DNA of 14,021 nucleotides from SIG402 sp045639045 (GCA_045639045.1 JAZUCI010000110.1:1-14021); one strand, 5' to 3'. Shown: positions 6,559-13,683, counted from the stretch's first letter. The notes: generated from the sequence alone by a model not told the origin. A program made the numbers and translations.

Positions 6559-6634
6559 TGGAGCTGCTAACCGGATTCGAACCGGTGACCTCGTCCTTAC
6601 CAAGGACGTGCTCTACCTGCTGAGCCATAGCAGC
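6559..6634 (-). tRNA. tRNA-Thr (anticodon GGT)
   Basis: A 76-base cloverleaf on the minus strand. The acceptor stem GCTGCTA pairs with TAGCAGC, followed by discriminator T and encoded CCA. The D arm is GCTC-AGCAGGTA-GAGC. The anticodon stem CGTCC/GGACG encloses loop TTGGTAA, giving anticodon GGT (threonine ACC/ACU codons). The variable loop is AGGTC and the T arm ACCGG-TTCGAAT-CCGGT. All stems are fully paired. It has its own promoter and terminator. Confidence 0.97.
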
Positions 6635-6671
6635 ATATTGTATTGTCGCTTCCCCGTAGGTCAGCTTGTAT

Positions 6672-6700
6672 AGAATACCATACCCAAAGAAAAATGTCAA
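6672..6700 (-). promoter_or_regulatory. Promoter of tRNA-Thr
   Basis: Minus strand: consensus -35 TTGACA (6695-6700), 17-base spacer, extended -10 TGG-TATTCT (6672-6677). The predicted start near 6665 is about 30 bases before the mature tRNA 5' end. The leader includes GACCTACGGGGAAGCGAC and would be removed by RNase P. Confidence 0.8.
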
Positions 6701-6750
6701 TCTTTTTTTCGTGTTTTTTTGGGATTTTTTTGCTTTTCCCCCCTTTTTAG

Positions 6751-6779
6751 TTGCAAAACCTTATTTTCGGTAGTACAAT
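6751..6779 (+). promoter_or_regulatory. Promoter of the PHP-domain gene
   Basis: -35 TTGCAA (6751-6756), 17-base spacer, -10 TACAAT (6774-6779). The start near 6786 gives a leader of about 23 bases. It is back to back with the tRNA-Thr promoter, the -35 boxes being about 50 bases apart. Confidence 0.72.
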
Positions 6780-6808
6780 ATACAAAAAAACGGAGTTTTC
6801 TTCCCCTT

Positions 6809-7516
6809 ATGTACCAATTAGAAATGCATTTACACACGGCGGGCAGATCGTGCTGCGCGCAAACGGACGTAAAGACCATTGCCAAGGTTTACCACGAACA
6901 CGGGTACGACGGCATCGTTTGTACCGACCACTATATTCGCCATATTTGCGAGCACGAATATAAAAAAGGCTCCCCCCGTTTGAACGCCGAATTTTTTGTT
7001 GACGGGTACGCTTCCTTAAAAAAGGAATGCGAAAAATACGGCATTGACGTATTTTTTGGCATGGAATTAAACACGGACGCGCTAACCTACTACAAGGAAT
7101 GCCCCCCCATGGCCGAACTGTTAATTTACGGCATTTCCCCCGAGTGGGTTTTGGCGCATCCTTACGATTTATTCCCCCTTTCCTTAAAGGAACTTTCCTT
7201 ACTTTGTAAGGAAAACGGATGGATTTTAGCGCAAAGCCACCCTTACCGCGACCGCATTGAAGTGCAAGATTGCGCCTTATTGGAAGGTGTGGAAGTGTAC
7301 AACGGGCATCCCCACCAAAACAGCCGAAACGAAAAGGCGCTTGCCCTTGCCGAAAAGCACGGACTTTTGATGACGGCGGGTAGCGATTTCCACACCCCCG
7401 ACGCGGTTGGTAGCGGCGTATTACTGCAAAACCCCGTAAAAACCAACGAGGAATTGGTTGCCGAACTTAGAAAGCGCACGCATATCATTATGAAACGCCC
7501 GAACGCAAAGGACTAA
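6809..7516 (+). CDS. PHP-domain metal-dependent phosphoesterase
   Basis: A 235-residue stand-alone PHP-domain protein, expected to be a cytoplasmic metal-dependent phosphoesterase. The metal ligands are clear: HLH at residues 7-9 (LEMHLHTAGRS), TDHY at 39-42, Glu86 in FFGMELN, His144 in AQSHPYR, and GSDFH at 191-195. Relatives act on nucleoside 3',5'-bisphosphates or histidinol phosphate, but the exact substrate cannot be read here. The frame is open upstream, but the ATG at 6809 gives the family start MYQLEMHLHT and lies downstream of the promoter. Its ribosome site GGAG (6792-6795) is rather distant, 13 bases from the ATG. It is monocistronic and ends at a terminator. Confidence 0.92.
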   Translation: MYQLEMHLHTAGRSCCAQTDVKTIAKVYHEHGYDGIVCTDHYIRHICEHEYKKGSPRLNAEFFVDGYASLKKECEKYGIDVFFGMELNTDALTYYKECPPMAELLIYGISPEWVLAHPYDLFPLSLKELSLLCKENGWILAQSHPYRDRIEVQDCALLEGVEVYNGHPHQNSRNEKALALAEKHGLLMTAGSDFHTPDAVGSGVLLQNPVKTNEELVAELRKRTHIIMKRPNAKD

Positions 7517-7552
7517 CCTTATCTATATATTATCACGCGCGTAAGCATAACT

Positions 7553-7577
7553 AAAGCCACCCATCGGGTGGCTTTTT
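7553..7577 (+). terminator. Rho-independent terminator of the PHP-domain gene
   Basis: Perfect 10-bp stem AAAGCCACCC/GGGTGGCTTT with loop ATC, followed by TTTTT on the plus strand. It lies directly beyond the stop of the convergent phosphohexomutase gene and may serve both, although the minus-strand T run is only three bases. Confidence 0.88.
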
Positions 7578-7579
7578 CG

Positions 7580-9085
7580 TTACCGTAATATTTCTAAATT
7601 GTTATAAAAACCGTAGCGCGCGAAGAATTCACGAAGGAATTCTTTAATTTTCGCGGTACCACCCACGTGGTTACTTTCCACGTTGATGGGCATTAACGGT
7701 TCGTGCAAGCTCATACGGACAAGCGCCCAACCTTCTTCCCCCGTAAAGCAAAGGCGCACCCCTTCGTAGTTCGGGTTAGCAAGGGCAATCCCCTTTTCCT
7801 TTGCGTAAGCGGTTAAATCCGCCAAAACACCCTTACCAAGGGCGGCAAAATCCGTACCTTCCGCAAACTGCAAGCGGTATTCTTCGCTTTCCGCGGGCAT
7901 GGTTAAATCCGCAATCATATCCGTAACTTTTTTGCCCGCTTTCGCTTCCTTTGCAAGCGCAATTAAGATGCGGACGATTAGGTACGCGCCGTCATCCAAA
8001 AAGTAATTTTCCTTTAATGCGGCGTGCCCGCTGGTTTCAATAGCTAGGGGGCTATATTCCCCGCTTTCGTTTAGGCGCTTACTTTCGTTAATTACGTTTT
8101 TATACCCACGCTTAAAGCGGTGATGTTTACCGCCTTTGGCGGTAATAAACGCGGTAAGTCCATCCGAAGTAATGCTATCCGTTACGATCGTTCCCGCCTT
8201 TTCCTTTAATAAGATTGCGGAAATCAGCGCGATTAGGCGGTTGCGGTTAATTTCCTCCCCGTTATGATCTACCGCGCCCGCGCGGTCCACGTCCGTATCA
8301 AAAATAATACCGAAGTCCGCCTTCGCATTTTTCACCGCTTGGCACACCGAATGCATTGCTTCTGCATTTTCGGGGTTGGGAATATGGTTGGGGAAATACC
8401 CGTCGGGCTCCAAAAACTGCGAGCCGACAGTATCCGCGCCCAAGGGAATTAATACGTCGTCAACGAAAAATCCGCCCGCGCCGTTCCCCGCGTCTACCAC
8501 GATTTTCAAGCCCTTCAAGGGCTCGGTTTCCCCCGTTTTTTCACGTACGAGACGTACTAAATTAGCCGCGTATCTGGGAAGGTAAGAAAAGGTATGCGAT
8601 TCCCCTTCTAACGCGCCCAACAAGGAAGAATCTTCGTCCAAATAGTCCCCTTGTTGCGCCATAGTTAAAATTTCGGTGATATCCGCGCCTTCTAATCCCC
8701 CTTCTTCCACGAAAAATTTTAATCCGTTACGGTAGAAAGGCAGGTGGGATGCGGTAATCATGATAGAGCCTTCGCAAGGGATAAACCCTTCGTCCTTTAA
8801 TAGCATAAACATAGAGGGGGTGGAAGAAAGCCCCGTATAAATTACGTCGCTACCGCTTTTCGTTATCCCTTCGGTAACCCATTCGGTCATATCGCCCGCG
8901 GTAATACGGCTATCGTGCCCCACGGCAATTCGCACCGAAGGTTTGCCCGTTTTACGGCAAAGCCACAAGGTAAACGCCTTTGCAATCCGAATTACCATTT
9001 CGGGAAGCAAAGTAACGGGAACACCGCCCCCTTCGCACGCAACGCCGCGAATATCCGAACCGTTTTTTAACGAAAGAAAATCCAT
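7580..9085 (-). CDS. Phosphohexomutase (phosphomannomutase/phosphoglucomutase)
   Basis: A 501-residue alpha-D-phosphohexomutase, interconverting hexose 1- and 6-phosphates for glycogen, envelope sugar or nucleotide-sugar synthesis. The four family sites are in order. The phosphoserine loop is TASHLPFYRNGLKF (Ser113), the metal-binding loop DTDVDR (263-268, usually DGDADR), the sugar-specificity loop ETSGH (350-354), and the phosphate loop RMSLHEP (457-463, usually RxSGTEP). The replacements suggest a less studied subfamily, so glucose versus mannose preference is open. The ATG at 9083-9085 follows AGGGGGT. It is monocistronic behind a strong promoter with an overlapping palindrome. Confidence 0.92.
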   Translation of the reverse strand: MDFLSLKNGSDIRGVACEGGGVPVTLLPEMVIRIAKAFTLWLCRKTGKPSVRIAVGHDSRITAGDMTEWVTEGITKSGSDVIYTGLSSTPSMFMLLKDEGFIPCEGSIMITASHLPFYRNGLKFFVEEGGLEGADITEILTMAQQGDYLDEDSSLLGALEGESHTFSYLPRYAANLVRLVREKTGETEPLKGLKIVVDAGNGAGGFFVDDVLIPLGADTVGSQFLEPDGYFPNHIPNPENAEAMHSVCQAVKNAKADFGIIFDTDVDRAGAVDHNGEEINRNRLIALISAILLKEKAGTIVTDSITSDGLTAFITAKGGKHHRFKRGYKNVINESKRLNESGEYSPLAIETSGHAALKENYFLDDGAYLIVRILIALAKEAKAGKKVTDMIADLTMPAESEEYRLQFAEGTDFAALGKGVLADLTAYAKEKGIALANPNYEGVRLCFTGEEGWALVRMSLHEPLMPINVESNHVGGTAKIKEFLREFFARYGFYNNLEILR

Positions 9086-9110
9086 AGGATACCCCCTAAA
9101 AAAATAGGAT

Positions 9111-9127
9111 AGTAGTATTATACTACT
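9111..9127. promoter_or_regulatory. Perfect palindrome over the -10 box, candidate operator
   Basis: AGTAGTATTATACTACT: 8-bp arms around a single central base. It covers the whole -10 box of the phosphohexomutase promoter. A protein bound here would block transcription. No regulator gene is adjacent, so the binding factor is unknown. Confidence 0.5.
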
Positions 9128-9145
9128 TTCCTAACCCTTTTTCAA
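9117..9145 (-). promoter_or_regulatory. Promoter of the phosphohexomutase gene
   Basis: Minus strand: -35 TTGAAA (9140-9145), 17-base spacer, perfect -10 TATAAT (9117-9122). The start near 9110 gives a leader of about 25 bases. Confidence 0.85.
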
Positions 9146-9190
9146 GGTTTTTAAGCAAAAAAATAAAAGGCTTTACGAAATAAAACAACG

Positions 9191-9218
9191 AAAAAAGGAA
9201 CGGAAAAACCGTTCCTTT
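9191..9218 (-). terminator. Rho-independent terminator of rplM-rpsI
   Basis: Stem AAAGGAACGG (9194-9203) against CCGTTCCTTT (9209-9218), loop AAAAA, followed on the minus strand by a short T tract. It lies 26 bases after the rpsI stop. Confidence 0.88.
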
Positions 9219-9243
9219 GCTTTTCGTAAGTTGCGTAAGAAGA

Positions 9244-9654
9244 TTAACGCTTGCTGAATTGGGGAGCGCGACGCGCAGCCTTTAAGCCGTACTTCTTTCT
9301 TTCCTTCATTCTGGGGTCGCGGGTTAAGAAACCTGCTTTCTTTAATGCGGGGCGAAGTTCTGCTTCTGCTTGTAAAAGCGCGTTTGCAATACCGTGACGG
9401 ATTGCGCCTGCTTGACCGGTAAAGCCACCGCCTACAACGTTTACGAATACGTCGTATTTAGCGGAAGTTTCGGTAAGTTCCATGGGTTGACGAACGATAA
9501 GCTTCATGGTTTCTAAACCGAAGTATTCGTCAATGGTGCGCTTGTTGATAACGATAGCGCCCGTGCCACCGGGAATTAAGCGAACGCGTGCAACCGCCTT
9601 CTTTCTTCTACCCGTGCCAAGATACTGAATTTTCTTTTTCGTAGCTTTTGCCAT
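9244..9654 (-). CDS. rpsI: 30S ribosomal protein S9
   Basis: A 136-residue S9 protein. It shows YLGTGRRKKAVARVRLIPG near the N terminus, GGGFTGQAGAIRHGIANAL in the middle, and the conserved C-terminal tail ending in SKR, which reaches into the ribosomal P site. TRDPRMKERKKYGLKAAR is also typical. AAGGGGT precedes the ATG. It lies 17 bases after rplM, the usual pairing, and is closed by a terminator. Confidence 0.98.
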   Translation of the reverse strand: MAKATKKKIQYLGTGRRKKAVARVRLIPGGTGAIVINKRTIDEYFGLETMKLIVRQPMELTETSAKYDVFVNVVGGGFTGQAGAIRHGIANALLQAEAELRPALKKAGFLTRDPRMKERKKYGLKAARRAPQFSKR

Positions 9655-9671
9655 ATCTATTTACCCCTTAA

Positions 9672-10100
9672 TCAAAATACCAAAACTTCGGGCTTTTGTG
9701 CAGCGTGGTTATGTTCTGCGCCCTTGTATACGCGAAGTTTTTTAATCATTGCGCGGCCAAGGCTGTTTTTGGGAAGCATGCCCTTAACAGCTTCATAAAC
9801 GGCAAGGTCAGCTTTTTCCGCCATCATTTTGGAATAGGGAATTTGCTTTAACCCACCGATGTAGCCGGTGTGATAGGTGTAAAATTTCTTATCCAGTTTT
9901 TTACCGGTAAGAACTGCTTTTTCTGCGTTTACGATAATTACGTGGTCCCCGGTATCAACGTGCGGCGTGAACGTAGGTTTGTTTTTACCGCGAAGAATGG
10001 ACGCTACGCGACTTGCAAGGCGGCCGAGAGGCATACCCGTTGCGTCAACAACGTACCATTTTCTTTCTACCGTTTGGGCGTTTGCCATATAGGTATTCAT
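9672..10100 (-). CDS. rplM: 50S ribosomal protein L13
   Basis: A 142-residue L13. The start MNTYMANAQTVERKWYVVDA matches the Bacillus-type N terminus, which supports the ATG at 10098-10100 over the internal Met at codon 5. The core shows GRLASRVASILRGKNKP, TGDHVIIVNAEKAVLTGKK and the C-terminal KMLPKNSLGRAMIKKLRVY. An AAGGAG site lies about 10 bases upstream. It is the first gene of the rplM-rpsI unit, with its own promoter and a structured leader. Confidence 0.98.
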   Translation of the reverse strand: MNTYMANAQTVERKWYVVDATGMPLGRLASRVASILRGKNKPTFTPHVDTGDHVIIVNAEKAVLTGKKLDKKFYTYHTGYIGGLKQIPYSKMMAEKADLAVYEAVKGMLPKNSLGRAMIKKLRVYKGAEHNHAAQKPEVLVF

Positions 10101-10189
10101 CAGGTGTTTTCTCCTTGTTTATTTCATAATTCAGTTGCGCCGATAAAGCCGAAGGCGGAGGGCTAAATCCACCGCGCCTTTACACGCGC
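10101..10189 (-). promoter_or_regulatory. Structured rplM leader, candidate L13 autoregulatory RNA
   Basis: From the predicted start near 10189 the transcript carries an approximately 89-base leader. It contains GCGC-GTGTAAAG-GCGC, then a six-pair stem GGTGGA/TCCGCC (10168-10173 with 10154-10159) closing an 8-base loop, then GCC-TTC-GGC. In many low-GC Gram-positives an L13 leader motif (Rfam L13_leader) occupies this position and mediates feedback by L13. Identity with that family is inferred from position and folding only. Confidence 0.45.
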
Positions 10190-10195
10190 TTGAAT

Positions 10196-10224
10196 AGTTT
10201 ACGACTTTTTGCAAAGAAAGTCAA
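10196..10224 (-). promoter_or_regulatory. Promoter of rplM-rpsI
   Basis: Minus strand: -35 TTGACT (10219-10224), 17-base spacer, -10 TAAACT (10196-10201). It sits directly after the truA terminator, so the ribosomal protein genes are transcribed separately from the ECF-truA operon. Confidence 0.75.
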
Positions 10225-10226
10225 GC

Positions 10227-10254
10227 AAAAAAGCGCGGGGGAACGCACTTTTTT
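10227..10254 (-). terminator. Rho-independent terminator of the ecfA1-ecfA2-ecfT-truA operon
   Basis: Minus strand AAAAAAGTGCG/CGCGCTTTTTT with one T-G wobble and loop TTCCCC, ending in six T. It lies 28 bases after the truA stop and two bases before the -35 box of the rplM promoter. Confidence 0.88.
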
Positions 10255-10282
10255 CGTTTTTTTCGTAAGTTTTAAGGGTTTT

Positions 10283-11047
10283 TTAGTGATATTTTACGCT
10301 AACAAGGGTTAAACCCTTTCCTTGGGCGGTTTTCCCAAGCGCTTTGCGGCTACCCGTTTTGATGGCGGTGGTAAAGGCGGATTCCTCCCGTTTCCCTTGC
10401 CCGATTTCAAGAAGCGTACCCGCGATAATGCGCACCATATTATACAAAAATCCGTTGCCCGTAACCGCAATTTTCAGTAATCCTTCCCCACCGTTTTCGG
10501 TAAACGGAAGGAAGGTAACTTCCGCCGCCAAAACCGTTCTTACCGTATCTTTTACCGAAGATCCGCTGGCGCAAAACGCCTTAAAATCGTGTGTGCCGAG
10601 TAAGGTTTTTGCCGCGTTTTGCATACGGCTTAATTCCACCTTCGCGTTCACGTGCGCGGCGTACCTAGTAAATAAAGGAAGGTCGGTTGCAGAAAAAAGA
10701 TAGGTGTATTCGTACGTTTTTTCCTTTGCGGAAAAGCGCGCGTGGAACCCTTCGGGCGCCACCTTGCAAGATAAAATTTTTACCGTTTGCGGAAGATGAG
10801 GATTGACCGCATCTTTGATTTTTTCGGCGGGGATGGTAAGCCCTTCCGCATCGAAATGGCACACTTGCCCCGTGGCGTGTACGCCTGCGTCCGTTCTACC
10901 CGATCCCGTAACGGTTACCCGCGTTTTTAACCCGTTAAAAAGGGCGTTTTCAAGGGTTTCTTGCACCGAAACCCCGTTTTTTTGACGTTGCCAACCGCAA
11001 AAATCCGTGCCATCGTACTGCACGACTAACAGGTACCGCGTACTCAT
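10283..11047 (-). CDS. truA: tRNA pseudouridine(38-40) synthase TruA
   Basis: A 254-residue enzyme that converts uridines 38-40 of the tRNA anticodon arm to pseudouridine. The start STRYLLVVQYDGTDFCGWQR is canonical. The catalytic aspartate is Asp53 in GSGRTDAGVHATGQVCHF. FHARFSAKEKTYEY and FLYNMVRIIAGTLLEIG are further family signatures. The start ATG overlaps the ecfT stop as ATGA (11044-11047), so translation is coupled. The frame continues upstream inside ecfT, but that longer start is not credible. Last gene of the ECF operon, in the conserved Firmicutes order. Confidence 0.97.
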   Translation of the reverse strand: MSTRYLLVVQYDGTDFCGWQRQKNGVSVQETLENALFNGLKTRVTVTGSGRTDAGVHATGQVCHFDAEGLTIPAEKIKDAVNPHLPQTVKILSCKVAPEGFHARFSAKEKTYEYTYLFSATDLPLFTRYAAHVNAKVELSRMQNAAKTLLGTHDFKAFCASGSSVKDTVRTVLAAEVTFLPFTENGGEGLLKIAVTGNGFLYNMVRIIAGTLLEIGQGKREESAFTTAIKTGSRKALGKTAQGKGLTLVSVKYH

Positions 11048-11853
11048 AACGCACCGAAATAACGGGATAACAGCACTACGCCCACGATGACCGCCGCCAC
11101 GAACAGCGTACCGATCAAATCCCGCCAAGAAAGCTTCATTTTTTTATACTTGGTGCGGTTTTTTTCCGCGCCGTAACAGCGCGCGTCCATCGCGTCCCCA
11201 AGTTCGTCCGCACGGCGCAAGGAAGAGAACAGCAAGGGCACCAAAACGGGCACCATAGCCTTGGCGCGGTGCAAAATACCCCCCGTTTCAAAGTCCGCCC
11301 CACGCGCTTTTTGGGCGCGGATAATGCGATCCGTTTCCTCCATAATGGTGGGGATAAAGCGAAGCGCGATGCTCATAATCAAGGCAAGTTCGTGCACGGG
11401 GAATTTGATTTTTTTCAAGGGGGAAAGTAAACTTTCCAACGCGTCCGTTAAATCCACGGGCGTGGTGGTTAGGGTAAGCAGGGACGCCCCCGTTACCAAA
11501 AGAAGCATTCTAAGCGCCATAAAGGCGGCAAAGGTAACGCCGTCCGCGTAAATTTTAATAAAATACCAATGGAAAAGGAGTTCCCCACCCTTGTTGAAAA
11601 ATAGGGTGATAAGCGCGGTAAATACCACTAAAAACAAAATCCCTTTCATGCTTTTTAGCACTAACCGTACGGGAACGCGCGAAAAAGCCACGCCCACCGC
11701 AACGAAGGCAAGCGCCGCACCGAACGCGTAAAAATTCTTGCATAAAAACACCAAAACGATGTACGCGATAACCAATAATAATTTCACGCGCGCGTCCATG
11801 CGATGCACGAAGGATTTGGTGGGATAATACTGACCGAAAGCGATTTCACGCAT
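11044..11853 (-). CDS. ecfT: ECF transporter T component EcfT
   Basis: A 269-residue integral membrane protein that couples the two ATPases to exchangeable S components for vitamin or metal uptake. Hydrophobic helices lie at about 24-58, 70-86, 105-130 and 247-264. The two coupling-helix motifs are visible: RAQKARGADFETG (179-191) and RRADELGDAMDARCYG (213-228). The second reads ARCYG rather than the common ARGY. The ATG at 11851-11853 lies 8 bases inside the end of ecfA2, with AAGGGGGT before it. The longer upstream frame is rejected. No S-component gene is in the window, as expected for a group II module shared by several S proteins. Confidence 0.94.
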   Translation of the reverse strand: MREIAFGQYYPTKSFVHRMDARVKLLLVIAYIVLVFLCKNFYAFGAALAFVAVGVAFSRVPVRLVLKSMKGILFLVVFTALITLFFNKGGELLFHWYFIKIYADGVTFAAFMALRMLLLVTGASLLTLTTTPVDLTDALESLLSPLKKIKFPVHELALIMSIALRFIPTIMEETDRIIRAQKARGADFETGGILHRAKAMVPVLVPLLFSSLRRADELGDAMDARCYGAEKNRTKYKKMKLSWRDLIGTLFVAAVIVGVVLLSRYFGAL

Positions 11854-12868
11854 TGCCGTTACCCCCTTCCCTATCCTTACCAAAGCCCAGCGCACGCGCG
11901 GTACGTTCGGCAAAGGTTTTGGTGGTTACCCCACCCGTAATTACGCCCTTTTCTTTTAAGGCGTGCGAAAGGTATGCGGTAACGGGCAAATCCAAACCGG
12001 CATTCAGCAAAAATTCGGTTTGGGAAAACAGTTCCCCGGTGGGAACGCAAGTTAAAATTTCCCCATCCCCAAACACCGCCACGCGGTCGCAATTTTCGGC
12101 TACGTCGTCCATATCGTGCGAAACGATAACCACCGTTTTTACCGCCTTACCGTGCAAGGTGTGAAGCAGGCTAAACAGTTGCGCCTTCCCTTCGGGGTCC
12201 AAACCCGCAACGGGCTCGTCCAAAACCAAAACTTCGGGCTGGGCAACCAACACCCCCGCAATGGCTACGCGGCGCTTTTGCCCACCCGATAAATCAAAGG
12301 TGGATACGTCCTTATATTCTTCGTAATTTAAGCCCACGTATTCCATGGCGGTGCGTACCTTATCCGCAATTTCTTCTTCCGTAGGAAGAACGTAGGTTTT
12401 ATCCGCCCGTTTTTTGGCTTGCGAAAAGTTTTTTAAGGCAAAAGCTACGTCCTCGAACACCGTATCCGCAAACAGTTGGTATTCGGGGTATTGGAACACC
12501 ATACCCACCTTTTCGCGTAAGGCAATTCGTTCCCTTTTTAGCTGTTTTTTATCCAAAGGAAGCAAGGCTAATCGCGCCTTATATTCTTCTTCCCCCAGCG
12601 CCCTTTTTTGCTTTTTTAACGCCTTAATTTGCGCCTTTCTTTCCTTAATATTATATAGGGTGGTATCCCCTACCGTAAGCGTACCCCCTTGCACTTCGTT
12701 TAAGCCGTTTAAGTGCATTACGAAGGTGCTTTTTCCGCTACCCGTTTTACCGATAATACCAAAAAAACTGCCCGAAGGCACGGTGACGTCCACCCCCCGT
12801 AAAGCGTGCGCGGAAAGGGCGGATTTGGCGTTATAAGTAAAGGTTAATCCTTTTGCGCTAATCTGCAT
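11846..12868 (-). CDS. ecfA2: ECF transporter ATPase EcfA2, with an unusual insertion
   Basis: ABC ATPase of the energy-coupling module. Walker A GKTGSGKS (40-47), Q-loop FQYPEYQLF (125-133), signature LSGGQKRR (193-200), Walker B VLVLDEP (213-219) with AGLDP, and switch His251 (VSHDM) are all intact. The product is 340 residues against roughly 280-290 usual. Most of the excess is a Lys/Glu-rich, probably helical stretch at about 74-115 between Walker A and the Q-loop; smaller extras lie near 149-163 and at the C-terminal tail from about 310. Its ATG at 12868 follows GGAGG and overlaps the end of ecfA1 by 25 bases. All ATPase residues are present, so it should be active. Confidence 0.95.
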   Translation of the reverse strand: MQISAKGLTFTYNAKSALSAHALRGVDVTVPSGSFFGIIGKTGSGKSTFVMHLNGLNEVQGGTLTVGDTTLYNIKERKAQIKALKKQKRALGEEEYKARLALLPLDKKQLKRERIALREKVGMVFQYPEYQLFADTVFEDVAFALKNFSQAKKRADKTYVLPTEEEIADKVRTAMEYVGLNYEEYKDVSTFDLSGGQKRRVAIAGVLVAQPEVLVLDEPVAGLDPEGKAQLFSLLHTLHGKAVKTVVIVSHDMDDVAENCDRVAVFGDGEILTCVPTGELFSQTEFLLNAGLDLPVTAYLSHALKEKGVITGGVTTKTFAERTARALGFGKDREGGNGNA

Positions 12869-13683
12869 AATTCCTCCGCTAATTCTTCCTTGGTCATTAC
12901 CGTTTGGGATACGGGTACGCCTTGTTTTCTTAATTCTTCGGCAAGAAGCATGGGGCGGGGCAAATCAATCCCCAGCGAGCGCAAAACTTCCCTTTGGGTA
13001 AACACGTCCCTAGGCGCGCCTTGTAATACCGCTTTTCCCCCGTCCATAACGATTACGGTATCCGCTTGCGCGGCTTCTTCCATAAAGTGGGTGATTAACA
13101 CCACGGTAATATTTTTTTCCTTATTTAAGCGTTTGGCGGTAGCCAAAACTTCCCGCCGCCCCACGGGGTCTAACATCGCGGTGGATTCATCCAAAATCAA
13201 CAGGTCGGGCGCAAGCGCCAACACCCCAGCGATAGCCACGCGTTGCTTTTGCCCACCCGATAAACGGGATACGGTAGCGTGGCGGAAGGCTTGCATATCC
13301 ACGGCGGAAAGCGCTTCTTCAATTCTTTTGCCGATTTCTTCACGGGGCACCCCTAAATTTTCGGGGCCGAAGGCAATATCGTCCTCCACAATGGTGGCAA
13401 CCGTTTGGTTATCGGGGTTTTGGAACACCATACCCGCGCGTTTTCTAACGGGGAATTTGTTCTTTTCATCCGCAACGTCCATACCGAATACCGAAACTTT
13501 GCCTTCGGTGGGGGTTAAAAGGGCGTTGATGATTTTCGCGGCGGTGGATTTACCGCTGCCGTTTCTACCCAAAATAGCGGTGAAGGAGCCTTGTTCCACG
13601 CAAAAGGAAGCGCCGTTTAGCGCCTTCGCACGGTCTTCGCCACCGTATAAAAATTGTACGTTTTCAAACACGACGGGTTGCAA
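12844..13683 (-). CDS. ecfA1: ECF transporter ATPase EcfA1 (probable TTG start)
   Basis: First ATPase of the energy-coupling module, 279 residues from the chosen start. Walker A GRNGSGKS (39-46), Q-loop FQNPDNQ (87-93), signature LSGGQKQR (141-148), Walker B LLILDES with AMLDP (161-172) and switch His199 (ITHFM) are intact. The frame opens with another TTG at 13713, but that base lies upstream of the predicted transcription start near 13708. The TTG at 13681-13683, behind the G-rich site GGGGGGATGG, is better and gives normal family length. No in-frame ATG exists near the 5' end. First gene of ecfA1-ecfA2-ecfT-truA; rpoA and rplQ, often upstream in Firmicutes, are absent. Confidence 0.92.
   Translation of the reverse strand: MQPVVFENVQFLYGGEDRAKALNGASFCVEQGSFTAILGRNGSGKSTAAKIINALLTPTEGKVSVFGMDVADEKNKFPVRKRAGMVFQNPDNQTVATIVEDDIAFGPENLGVPREEIGKRIEEALSAVDMQAFRHATVSRLSGGQKQRVAIAGVLALAPDLLILDESTAMLDPVGRREVLATAKRLNKEKNITVVLITHFMEEAAQADTVIVMDGGKAVLQGAPRDVFTQREVLRSLGIDLPRPMLLAEELRKQGVPVSQTVMTKEELAEELCRLAQKD

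Noticed and set aside
6186..6634. Integrative element attachment site at tRNA-Thr
   Set aside because: The repeated tRNA-like piece is only about 28 bases and imperfect, and no integrase, excisionase or phage gene lies in the window; a local duplication explains it better.
6494..6700. 68-codon minus-strand frame overlapping tRNA-Thr
   Set aside because: It reads straight through the mature tRNA and its terminator; the GSNPVSSS-type sequence is the usual translation of a tRNA T arm.
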